NCBI RefSeq assembly: GCF_023283945.1
Contig: NZ_JAKIKW010000011.1
Span: 62,001-126,000, forward strand
Direction: 5' to 3'
DNA length: 64,000 bases
Source of the DNA: Shewanella gelidimarina
GTDB lineage: Bacteria > Pseudomonadota > Gammaproteobacteria > Enterobacterales > Shewanellaceae
In this document: piece after piece, positions 54,423 to 62,689 of the stretch
Layout of the letters: the number at the start of each line of letters is the position of its first letter
Position numbering within the stretch: the stretch's first letter is position 1
Notes under the pieces: generated by a model
What the model saw: only the letters and a program-made list of their open reading frames with translations
The model's database searches: none
Told to the model about the DNA's origin: nothing
Translations under genes and position numbers: made by a program

Positions 54423-55730
54423 ATGTCAACTAAAAGCCCGGTGCATAGCGAGCAATATCCCGCCTCATACTACTTTTCAACAGCAAATGAGTTACACCAA
54501 TCGCCTCGATTAGAGGAGGTGTTAGATGTTGACGTATGTGTTGTGGGTGGCGGCTTTAGTGGCTTAAATACCGCAATTGAATTGGCTCAAAAAGGCTTTT
54601 CGGTGGCGCTGTTAGAAGCCAAAAGGATTGGCTGGGGCGCATCGGGACGTAACGGCGGCGAGCTCATTAGAGGCATTGGTCATAATATTGAACAGTTTGA
54701 AAACATTATTGGCCGCGAAGGCGTTAATGCCATTGAGCAGATGGGCTTTGAAGCAGTCGATATCGTTAGGCAACGGGTAAAAGAGCACAATATCGACTGT
54801 AACTTACAGATGGGTTATTGCGACTTGGCGATCAAGCCAAAACATATGCGAGAGCTTGAAGAGGACTTAGAGCATCTCAATAAGATTGGCTACGGCCACA
54901 ACATGACTCTGCTCGACAAGTCTCGGGTTGGCGAAGTGGTCGGCTCTGACTTTTATCATGGTGCATTGGTCGACATGGCAAGTGGGCACTTACACCCGCT
55001 TAACTTAGCGTTGGGCGAAGCCAAAGTAGCTCGTAGCTTAGGCGTGAAAATGTATGAATATAGCGCCGCTGAGAAAATTATCAAGGGTGATAAGCCTAAG
55101 GTGATCACCGCACATGGTGAAGTAAACTGTCAATACTTAGTACTGGCTGGCAACGCCTATCTTGGTCATAAGCTTGAAAGTGATATTGGTGGAAAAGTAC
55201 TGCCTGCAGGCACCTATATTCTTGCTACTGAGCCACTAACCCAAGAGCAGTGCGATAGCATCATTCCAAAGAATATGGCGTTTGCCGATCTCAGAGTCGA
55301 CCTCGACTACTACCACCTATCGGAAGATAACCGCTTACTCTTTGGTGGCTTATGTACCTACTCAGGTAAAGATCCTAAAGATATTGAAGCCGCGTTGCGT
55401 CCTAACCTTGAAAAGGTATTCCCGCAATTAAAAGGCATTCGTATCGATTATGAATGGGGCGGCATGATAGGCATTGGTGCCAACCGCTTGCCTCAGATTG
55501 GCCGATTACCCGATGCGAAAAATGTGTTTTATGCGCAGGCTTATGCTGGACATGGCGTGAATGCCACTCATATGGCAGCCAAACTGATTGCCGAAGCGAT
55601 CAGTACCCAAGCAGAACGCTTCGATATCTTCGCCCAAATCCCTCACATGACTTTTCCAGGCGGGCCACACTTACGCTCACCTCTGCTTGCCATGGGCATG
55701 CTTTACCACCGATTTAAAGACATTTTTTAA
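54423..55730 (+). CDS. puuB: Gamma-glutamylputrescine oxidoreductase (second copy)
   Basis: A 435-residue FAD amine oxidase and clear paralogue of the gene at 45235-46557: CVVGGGFSGLNTAIELAQ, RIGWGASGRNGGELI and AQAYAGHGVNATHMAAK correspond block for block. The ATG follows GGAG. It is transcribed alone, divergently from puuR, behind a PuuR-like site and ends in its own terminator. It may oxidise the same glutamylated diamine or a related one such as glutamyl-cadaverine. Confidence 0.9.
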   Translation: MSTKSPVHSEQYPASYYFSTANELHQSPRLEEVLDVDVCVVGGGFSGLNTAIELAQKGFSVALLEAKRIGWGASGRNGGELIRGIGHNIEQFENIIGREGVNAIEQMGFEAVDIVRQRVKEHNIDCNLQMGYCDLAIKPKHMRELEEDLEHLNKIGYGHNMTLLDKSRVGEVVGSDFYHGALVDMASGHLHPLNLALGEAKVARSLGVKMYEYSAAEKIIKGDKPKVITAHGEVNCQYLVLAGNAYLGHKLESDIGGKVLPAGTYILATEPLTQEQCDSIIPKNMAFADLRVDLDYYHLSEDNRLLFGGLCTYSGKDPKDIEAALRPNLEKVFPQLKGIRIDYEWGGMIGIGANRLPQIGRLPDAKNVFYAQAYAGHGVNATHMAAKLIAEAISTQAERFDIFAQIPHMTFPGGPHLRSPLLAMGMLYHRFKDIF

Positions 55731-55750
55731 GCAGTATTGCCTATTGATAT

Positions 55751-55775
55751 AAAAAGCGGACTGAGTCCGCTTTTA
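55751..55775 (+). terminator. Terminator of the second puuB gene
   Basis: AAAAGCGGACTGAGTCCGCTTTT stem with a T-rich tail. Confidence 0.88.
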
Positions 55776-55866
55776 CTTTTTACGCTACGGCAAACGAATA
55801 ACGTGATTAGGGCGAGGTGGCCAAGCAGCCCAGCTTGTATGATCTCTTATTGTTGCGATGCTTTAA

Positions 55867-56532
55867 TTAACGAGACAAAGCGGCCATAAGCATAAACACA
55901 ACAATGCCGAGTACGATATACAGGCCAATATAATTTTTTTTCAGTTGCTTAGCTCTTAACCCCGCTTCCCTGTCTTGTATGAGTTGAAACTTGCGATTAA
56001 ATGCCATGACTTTTTGTGCTATCGCATCCTGAGAACTCGATTCATCTTGCAGGTCATTACTGGGTATACGCTCCGACACCAGCGCTAAGTCGCCTTTGAA
56101 AGCATGGACGGTATACCTGTAGTTACCTGATGAGAAAGTATTTTTCTCAAAGTCTAAATTCAATATCGCATTACAACCAGCCTCATTTGCAAGCTGCTTT
56201 ATATGGCTACGCCCTTCTTTTGGATCTTTAAAGAATCGAGTGCTAATAGAGTGCAGCTGCTCAATATTGCCATGCTTAGGCGTATTGCTTTTGGAGATAA
56301 AAAAGTCCACTAACTGTGTCTTAAAGTACACATCAGGGACAGTAACGTGCTTTGCCGCTAACCCTTTAGGGGCTGGTGTTGGGTCAAATTCAACCAGCAC
56401 GCCTTTGAGTAACTTAGCTTCATCCATGTGATTGTTGAGGCTAGAACAGTGAATAAAATAGCTCTCTCCATCATCACCATTAATAAAACCATATTTTTTA
56501 TTCTTAATATAAGAGACGACTTTCCCTTTCAA
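55867..56532 (-). CDS. Cold-shock-domain protein with C-terminal membrane anchor
   Basis: A 221-residue protein. Residues 1-65 form a cold-shock domain ([29 protein letters not shown]), keeping the aromatic RNA-binding positions. The middle (about 95-155, [37 protein letters not shown]) resembles the YbjQ/DUF74-like fold. One helix near the end (about 200-219) makes it tail-anchored. It would hold an RNA-binding domain at the inner membrane. I know of related Shewanella proteins but no assigned function. Single gene. Confidence 0.8.
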   Translation of the reverse strand: MKGKVVSYIKNKKYGFINGDDGESYFIHCSSLNNHMDEAKLLKGVLVEFDPTPAPKGLAAKHVTVPDVYFKTQLVDFFISKSNTPKHGNIEQLHSISTRFFKDPKEGRSHIKQLANEAGCNAILNLDFEKNTFSSGNYRYTVHAFKGDLALVSERIPSNDLQDESSSQDAIAQKVMAFNRKFQLIQDREAGLRAKQLKKNYIGLYIVLGIVVFMLMAALSR

Positions 56533-57008
56533 AATCTAACCTTTAAACTTTTTATAATTATATTTGCCATCTTAAATGTTAAGCCTATCTAAACACTAAT
56601 TTTTTAAGCTATTCACGCTAAGTGTTCTCGAAATAATCTAGCGAGATCACATCAACCGAATGCTCATTAGTACTGATGTATTTTCAACATAAAGTAGGCT
56701 AAAGCTGCTAAACAACTAGCAGGTCATATCAAAGTCTAGAACTCGAGACTACGCACCTACAGCAGAACATACGATGGCGATGCACCACTGGCGCAGATAA
56801 TTGAAGATATATTTGATCACTGCCCTTTTTAGCGGTTATAGCACATTCGCTTTCTAGCACGAGCGGGCAACACATTGCCGTTATCGAAGGACTAAGACTA
56901 AAACCAAGCCAATGTCGTAAACAATAGTGATTTTACGATTCTACGCTTATGATGAAAATAGTGAGTATGAGTAGGTATCTTATAATGAGTCGTTTTAAGT
57001 GAGCATCT
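56533..57008. other. Divergent intergenic region
   Basis: Between the cold-shock-domain gene and the AraC gene. No RNA, repeat or operator was recognised. Confidence 0.4.
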
Positions 57009-58022
57009 TTGACTAACCCAAAATACAGCACAATAGCAGCTTGGTCCTTAGCTATAGCTCGCGCGCTAAGTGCGAGTAATATTAATGCTAGCGCTGTATT
57101 TAGTGATGTAGGGTTAAGCCTTGCCCAGTTAGAATTGGAGCCTGATTCTCGGGTCGCCATCGATAAAATGACCATGCTTTGGCAAGCGGTTGAGCGTACT
57201 TCTGGGTCGTTGCCATTTGGTTTAACTGTCGGTCAATATGCCTATCCAATACACTTTCGCTCACTCGGTGCATTGATGATGAGCTGTGATACCTTAGCGC
57301 AAGCCTTCGAAACCCTTCCCGATTACTCAGCCTTAGTCAGTAATTCTGCCGTGATTAGTTTACAACGCAGCCCACACTTGCTCGGTTTCACAATTATTCC
57401 GCTTAATGGAGTTGAGATTAGCGCTTTGGCCATAGATGCATTTTTTTCAAGCTTAATGCTGCACGGCAAACAGATGATTGGCCATAGCGACTTTGTGCGT
57501 AAAGTCGAGTTAATAAGGCCCGAGACTAATTCGCAACAAGCCTGGTTAGATTTCTTTGATTGCCCGGTCGTCATGGGTGCAGTTAATAACTGTATGTGGA
57601 TGGACCGCGCGATGCTTGAACAGGCCGTTATCAGTAAAGATCCACTATTAGCCCAGCACAATGAGAAGGCGGTACGCCAATATTTAGACAAGATGCAGGT
57701 GCTAAATTGGCAGGAAAAGACCAGCCAAGGGATCCATGCATTATTGGTGAATGAAGAGCCTACGGCGTTGAAAATTGCGCAGATGTATAACATCAGCGAG
57801 CGTAGTTTAAGCCGTTATCTGCATCTTGAAGGCACTGGATTTAGAGCACTACTTAAGTTAAAACGACAGGAGCTCGCGCACCATTACCTCATTAATACCC
57901 AAATGCCTATCAACACCTTATCTGACACCTTGGGATATAGCAGCGTAAGTAATTTCAGCCGTTTTTTCCACACTTGGAAAGGCATTAGCCCGTCAGATTA
58001 CCGCAAACGCAGTAACTGCTAA
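57009..58022 (+). CDS. AraC-family transcriptional regulator
   Basis: A 337-residue OruR/ArgR-type AraC protein starting at a TTG: N-terminal ligand-binding domain (GQYAYPIHFRSLGALMMSCD) and a C-terminal DNA-binding domain with two helix-turn-helix motifs (ALKIAQMYNISERSLSRYL and INTLSDTLGYSSVSNFSRFF). The alkylsulfatase gene follows 102 bp later on the same strand, so it is the likely regulator of that gene. The same pairing of an AraC protein with a sulfatase occurs at 14848-19307. Confidence 0.88.
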   Translation: MTNPKYSTIAAWSLAIARALSASNINASAVFSDVGLSLAQLELEPDSRVAIDKMTMLWQAVERTSGSLPFGLTVGQYAYPIHFRSLGALMMSCDTLAQAFETLPDYSALVSNSAVISLQRSPHLLGFTIIPLNGVEISALAIDAFFSSLMLHGKQMIGHSDFVRKVELIRPETNSQQAWLDFFDCPVVMGAVNNCMWMDRAMLEQAVISKDPLLAQHNEKAVRQYLDKMQVLNWQEKTSQGIHALLVNEEPTALKIAQMYNISERSLSRYLHLEGTGFRALLKLKRQELAHHYLINTQMPINTLSDTLGYSSVSNFSRFFHTWKGISPSDYRKRSNC

Positions 58023-58124
58023 TTTTCAGCCTCCTGCATATTTGGCGAAAAATGATAACTAACTAGTGACCAAGTTGTAATAACTTGTGGGTAATTGTTA
58101 ATTATAAGCCAGTGAGTGCCATCT

Positions 58125-60161
58125 ATGTCGACTAACATCTTCCCCCAACGCCCTTTTAAGCTCAGAGCCACTGGACAGCAGTTTTTAATCGGCAGCATAA
58201 CTGCAATGTTTCTACTCGGGTGTCAGCCAAGTCAGACTGAATCCCAGCTCCAAGACATTGATGATGATGGCTTTACCCCGGCAAGCACTCACACTATCGA
58301 CGCCAATAATGCCGTGTTAGCCGAGCTGCCATTTGCCAACAAACAAGACTTTGAAGATGCTAACCGTGGTTTTATAGCCCGCTTACCTGAGTTGATTGTG
58401 GTTGATGAGCAAGGCCACAAAATCTGGGATAGAACAAGTTACGACTTCGTTGAGGGTGATGCGCCCAACAGTGTTAACCCCAGTCTTTGGCGACAAGCAA
58501 CACTGAATAATATTGATGGTTTATTTGAAGTGACCACCGGGGTATACCAGCTCCGTGGCTTTGACTTAGCCAATATGACGGTGATTGCAGGCAAAACGGG
58601 ATGGATAATCGTTGATCCTCTTACCACCGCTGAAACCGCGAAAGTGGCCTTTGAATTTATAAACCAACAGTTGGGTAAACGCCCGATAGCAGCGATTATT
58701 TTTACCCATAGCCATATAGACCATTTTGGTGGCGCGTTAGGTTTACTCGAAAGCAGTACGCTTAAAAACGATGCGCTCGAAGGCATTGATATTATCGCCC
58801 CTGCAGGCTTTATGCATGAAGCCACCAGCGAAAATGTTATGGCCGGTACAGCCATGAGTCGACGCGCCATGTATATGTATGGCAAGCAGTTACCTCGTTC
58901 TGCCCGCGGCCACATTGACTCAGGGTTAGGCAAGGAGCCTGCGTTTGGTCAATTTGGGATTTTAAGCCCCACCACGGTGATTGCTCAAGACTCAGCCCAG
59001 CTGATTGATGGTGTTCCGTTTGAGTTTCAGATTGTATCCGGTTCAGAAGCGCCCGCTGAATTTACCTTTTACTTACCAGAACAACAGGCGTATTGCGGCG
59101 CGGAGTTAGTGTCTAAAAACATGCATAACCTCTATACGCTGCGCGGCGCTAAAGTGCGTGACGCACTCACTTGGAGCAGCGCAATAGATAGTGCCCTTAC
59201 CGCACAGCGCGATACTAAGGTGTATTTTGGTAGTCACCATTGGCCTATCTGGGGTCAAGATGCAATCAACCGCTTTTTGGAAACACAGCGTGATACCTAT
59301 AAATACATCCACGATCAATCGGTACGCATGCTCAATGCCGGTTTAACACCAGCAGAGATCGCAGAGGCGATCGAAATGCCACCCGCACTGTCTAACACCT
59401 TTTCTAGCCGGGGCTATTATGGCACCGCTAAGCATAATGCTAAGGCCGTTTACCAAGCCTATTTAGGCTGGTATGACGCCAACCCAGTTAACCTAGATCC
59501 ACTGCCAGCGGTGGCTTCCGCAGCTAAGTATGTAAAATTGATCGGCGGCGCAGATAAAGTGATTCAGCAAACTAAGCTTGCGATCGATGCCGGTGAATAT
59601 CGCTGGGCGGCGGAGTTGATTAATCACCTTGTGATCGCTGATGACGGCAATGATCGCGCCAAAGCGTTACTCGCGACGGCTTATGATCAGCTCGGTTATC
59701 AAGCCGAGTCAGCACCATGGCGAGATGTTTACCTTAGCGCTGCCTATGAGCTGCGCCACGGTAGCCCTGACAAGGGCATCGATTTAGCTTCGATGAAACA
59801 GATCTTATTGCGATCGCCCGTAGAAAACTTTCTGCAATCGATGGCATCAAGGGTGATTGGCCCAGAGGCGTTTGGTGATGATTTTGAGCTTAATATCAAC
59901 TTTACCGATCTCGATAGAAACTACGTACTGACCCTTAAAAATGCAGTATTACACCATAAGCTTGCCCCAAAGTCGGCCTCGGCTAATGCCACACTCAATA
60001 TCAGTCATGAGTTGTTTATCGACTTGATTATCGGCAGCGCAGGCGTATCAGATCTATTGTTCTCAGATGATCTCGAGATCGAAGGCAGTAAAATCGATTT
60101 GGCGAGCTTCTTCTCTAAGCTCGATAAGCCTAAAGGGGTGTTTAATATCGTCACGCCGTAG
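58125..60161 (+). CDS. Alkyl sulfatase (SdsA/BDS1-type metallo-beta-lactamase fold), lipoprotein
   Basis: About 678 residues. Start at the ATG at 58125, with a GTG at 58116 also possible. A lipoprotein signal ends in LLGC near residue 34. The metallo-beta-lactamase domain has FTHSHIDHFGG (about residue 194) and later SHHWPIWG. The helical dimerisation domain and a C-terminal SCP2-like domain complete SdsA1 architecture. It removes sulfate from primary or secondary alkyl sulfates such as SDS. Being a predicted lipoprotein rather than a freely secreted enzyme is a noteworthy variation. Confidence 0.9.
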   Translation: MSTNIFPQRPFKLRATGQQFLIGSITAMFLLGCQPSQTESQLQDIDDDGFTPASTHTIDANNAVLAELPFANKQDFEDANRGFIARLPELIVVDEQGHKIWDRTSYDFVEGDAPNSVNPSLWRQATLNNIDGLFEVTTGVYQLRGFDLANMTVIAGKTGWIIVDPLTTAETAKVAFEFINQQLGKRPIAAIIFTHSHIDHFGGALGLLESSTLKNDALEGIDIIAPAGFMHEATSENVMAGTAMSRRAMYMYGKQLPRSARGHIDSGLGKEPAFGQFGILSPTTVIAQDSAQLIDGVPFEFQIVSGSEAPAEFTFYLPEQQAYCGAELVSKNMHNLYTLRGAKVRDALTWSSAIDSALTAQRDTKVYFGSHHWPIWGQDAINRFLETQRDTYKYIHDQSVRMLNAGLTPAEIAEAIEMPPALSNTFSSRGYYGTAKHNAKAVYQAYLGWYDANPVNLDPLPAVASAAKYVKLIGGADKVIQQTKLAIDAGEYRWAAELINHLVIADDGNDRAKALLATAYDQLGYQAESAPWRDVYLSAAYELRHGSPDKGIDLASMKQILLRSPVENFLQSMASRVIGPEAFGDDFELNINFTDLDRNYVLTLKNAVLHHKLAPKSASANATLNISHELFIDLIIGSAGVSDLLFSDDLEIEGSKIDLASFFSKLDKPKGVFNIVTP

Positions 60162-60262
60162 AGTTGCAGGTTTCACGTTCAGCGGCTAACTCATAGCTTA
60201 GAGGCTATGGGTTAGCCACTTCATCATTCACTATGCCTGTCCATATTGATTCTAAGCATCTA

Positions 60263-60682
60263 TTATTTTTGAGCGACAATATTTTGCTTGATGCTTCCTT
60301 TTACGGGGCGGGCAAGAAATGTTCGGGTGATCAGGGAAAACGAAAAACGCTCACTGCTGTTCCAGGGCAGCAGTGAAACGATGCGCGCCATGGCGCAGTA
60401 GCCAAAGAGTACTTGAGCCCAGGTGCCTATTGCCGGGATCCAATATATCCACCCAAGTCCCTCGACCTGCGCCAGTAACAACAGCGACAGATACCAAAAT
60501 CGAACCTGTATAGGAAATGCGGTAACACTTCGTTTCATAATGACAAAGTGAAGCAGATGAACCAAGGTAAGAGCTATGGCGAGCACAAAACCGATGGGAT
60601 CAGCTATAACTCCGTAGGTAAGCAGTGCAGCGGTTACCAGCCAATATCTCCAGCCGGTACCATTTAACTCAATCATAAACAT
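60263..60682 (-). CDS. Small membrane protein of unknown function
   Basis: A 139-residue protein with three or four membrane helices (about residues 10-28, 30-50, 62-80 and 82-98) and a basic cytosolic C-terminus (LARPVKGSIKQNIVAQK). No family is recognised. It converges on the alkylsulfatase gene and lies upstream of no obvious partner. Confidence 0.65.
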   Translation of the reverse strand: MFMIELNGTGWRYWLVTAALLTYGVIADPIGFVLAIALTLVHLLHFVIMKRSVTAFPIQVRFWYLSLLLLAQVEGLGWIYWIPAIGTWAQVLFGYCAMARIVSLLPWNSSERFSFSLITRTFLARPVKGSIKQNIVAQK

Positions 60683-60850
60683 CTGTTACGTCTCCCTTGA
60701 ATTCCCTATTAAATAAGATTTTTCTTATGGACACAGATGTTACATTAGTTTTATCTTTTGAATAGTGGGTTGTGTCACTAAAATAAAAACAATAGCCAGC
60801 CATTAATAGTTCAAATTAGCACTAATCTTAAAAGTCCCCAAACAACCAAT

Positions 60851-60881
60851 AAAAAAGCCAGCCATGATAATGGCTGGCTTA
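60851..60881 (-). terminator. puuC terminator
   Basis: AAAAAAGCCAGCCAT / ATGGCTGGCTT stem; the A-run becomes a U-run on the minus strand. Confidence 0.88.
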
Positions 60882-60906
60882 TAACAAAGCGGTTTACTGC
60901 AAAGAC

Positions 60907-62406
60907 TTAATCCAGCGAAATCCAAGTGGCTTTGATTTCAGTGTACTTGTCAAAAGCATGCAGTGACTTATCACGGCCATTACCCGACTGTTTATAGCCA
61001 CCGAAAGGCGCGGTCATATCACCGCCATCGTAATGGTTGATCCACACCATGCCACTGCGCAATGCTTTGGCGGTCTTATGGGCTTTGTTGATATCTGCCG
61101 TCCAAACGCCAGCAGCTAAGCCATAGATACTGTCGTTAGCAATGGCGATCGCTTGCTCCATTCCCTCAAAAGTGATCACCGATAACACCGGACCAAAGAT
61201 CTCCTCTTTAGCGATGGTCATCTTGTTATCAACATCAGAAAAGATAGTCGGTTCAATATAGACGCCACCAGACTCTTGCATCACTTGGCGACCACCAAAG
61301 TTGAGCGTAGCGCCTTCATCTTTACCTGATTGAATGTAACCCAATACGTTATCAAGTTGCTGTTTATCGACTACCGCACCAGAGGTGGTACTTGGATCGA
61401 GTGGATGACCTGGCTGCCAGCTTTGTAACTCTTCAGCAATCAGTCCGATAAGTTCTTCTTTTACATCCGCCTCAACTAACAAACGTGAACCCGCAGTACA
61501 CACTTCACCTTGGTTAAAGGCTATTGCAGCAGCCGCGGCTGCCGCGGCTTTCTTTAGATCTGGCGTGTCGTTAAACACAATATTAGGGCTCTTACCGCCC
61601 GCTTCTAGCCAAACACGTTTCATGTTTGATTCGCCAGCATAAACCATTAACTGCTTGGCAATCTTGGTCGAGCCGGTAAACACCAATGTATCGACATCCA
61701 TATGCAGCGCAAGTGCTTTACCGACAGTGTGACCAAAACCTGGCAGAACGTTGAGCACACCTTTAGGAATACCGGCTTCGATGGCGATTTGCGCGATACG
61801 AATGGCGGTTAAAGGCGACTTTTCTGATGGCTTTAATATCACACTGTTACCGGTTGCCAATGCCGGCCCAAGTTTCCAACACGCCATTAATAGCGGAAAG
61901 TTCCAAGGGACAATTGCGGCGACCACACCAACAGCTTCACGGGTGATCATGCCGATCTCATTATGTGCAGTGGGGGCTATTTCATCATAAATCTTATCGA
62001 TAGCTTCGCCAGACCAGCGAATAGAGCGGGCAGCGCCAGCAACATCGACAGCGCGAGAATACTGAATTGGTTTACCCATATCCAAGGTTTCAAGCAGGGC
62101 TAGCTCATCAACATTTTCATCTAGCAAATCGGCAAAACGAATCATTATCTGCTTACGTTTGACAGGGGCAAGATGCGACCACACACCACTTTCAAATGTT
62201 TCTCGGGCATTGATAACGGCAATATTGGCATCGGCCTCATCACAACTCGCCACTTTAGCCAGTACTTTACCGTCGATAGGACTGATGCAATCAAAGGTCT
62301 CTTTAGACTGTGATTCAACATAATCACCTGCAATAAATGCTGCGCCGTTAATTGACATTGTATCTGCGAGTGCTTGCCACTGGCTGCGATTTTCTGGTGT
62401 GCTCAT
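60907..62406 (-). CDS. puuC: Gamma-glutamyl-gamma-aminobutyraldehyde dehydrogenase
   Basis: A 499-residue NAD(P)-dependent aldehyde dehydrogenase: VPWNFPLLMACWKLGPAL, FTGSTKIAKQL (coenzyme loop), WLEAGGKSPN with the catalytic glutamate, NQGEVCTAGSRL with the catalytic cysteine and EEIFGPVLSV. It oxidises the aldehyde made by PuuB to gamma-glutamyl-GABA and can also act on 4-aminobutanal made by the aminotransferase. GAGG precedes the ATG. It is divergent from the aminotransferase gene with a PuuR-like site between them. Confidence 0.93.
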   Translation of the reverse strand: MSTPENRSQWQALADTMSINGAAFIAGDYVESQSKETFDCISPIDGKVLAKVASCDEADANIAVINARETFESGVWSHLAPVKRKQIMIRFADLLDENVDELALLETLDMGKPIQYSRAVDVAGAARSIRWSGEAIDKIYDEIAPTAHNEIGMITREAVGVVAAIVPWNFPLLMACWKLGPALATGNSVILKPSEKSPLTAIRIAQIAIEAGIPKGVLNVLPGFGHTVGKALALHMDVDTLVFTGSTKIAKQLMVYAGESNMKRVWLEAGGKSPNIVFNDTPDLKKAAAAAAAAIAFNQGEVCTAGSRLLVEADVKEELIGLIAEELQSWQPGHPLDPSTTSGAVVDKQQLDNVLGYIQSGKDEGATLNFGGRQVMQESGGVYIEPTIFSDVDNKMTIAKEEIFGPVLSVITFEGMEQAIAIANDSIYGLAAGVWTADINKAHKTAKALRSGMVWINHYDGGDMTAPFGGYKQSGNGRDKSLHAFDKYTEIKATWISLD

Positions 62407-62585
62407 GAAGACCTCTTAACACTGAATTTAATTATTAGAATTGTTTTCAATACGGTCATTTTGCCTATAAATAGCAAATTACCGCAGTAAGGTGTTGCCC
62501 AAGATTACGCTTAATGGCGCATAAGTTTCAATATATTTTACAAAAAGTTCACTTTTGCTATAAATAAATGCACAAAAAGCTTTCA

Positions 62586-62599
62586 TGTTCATTATTTCT
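62586..62599 (-). promoter_or_regulatory. PuuR operator-like site
   Basis: Read on the minus strand: AGAAATAATGAACA, between puuC and the aminotransferase gene. It shares the 11-base core AATAATGAACA with sites at 53236 and 54331. Confidence 0.7.
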
Positions 62600-62689
62600 G
62601 ACATAGCATAGCAAATATCAACCGCTTGATTAAAAAAGCAACAGATACTAAAAAAACAACAATAATCAAACTGAATCAAGGTAGATGAT

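Noticed and set aside
57323..57793. 156-residue antisense open frame
   Set aside because: Shadow of the AraC regulator gene; no independent signals.
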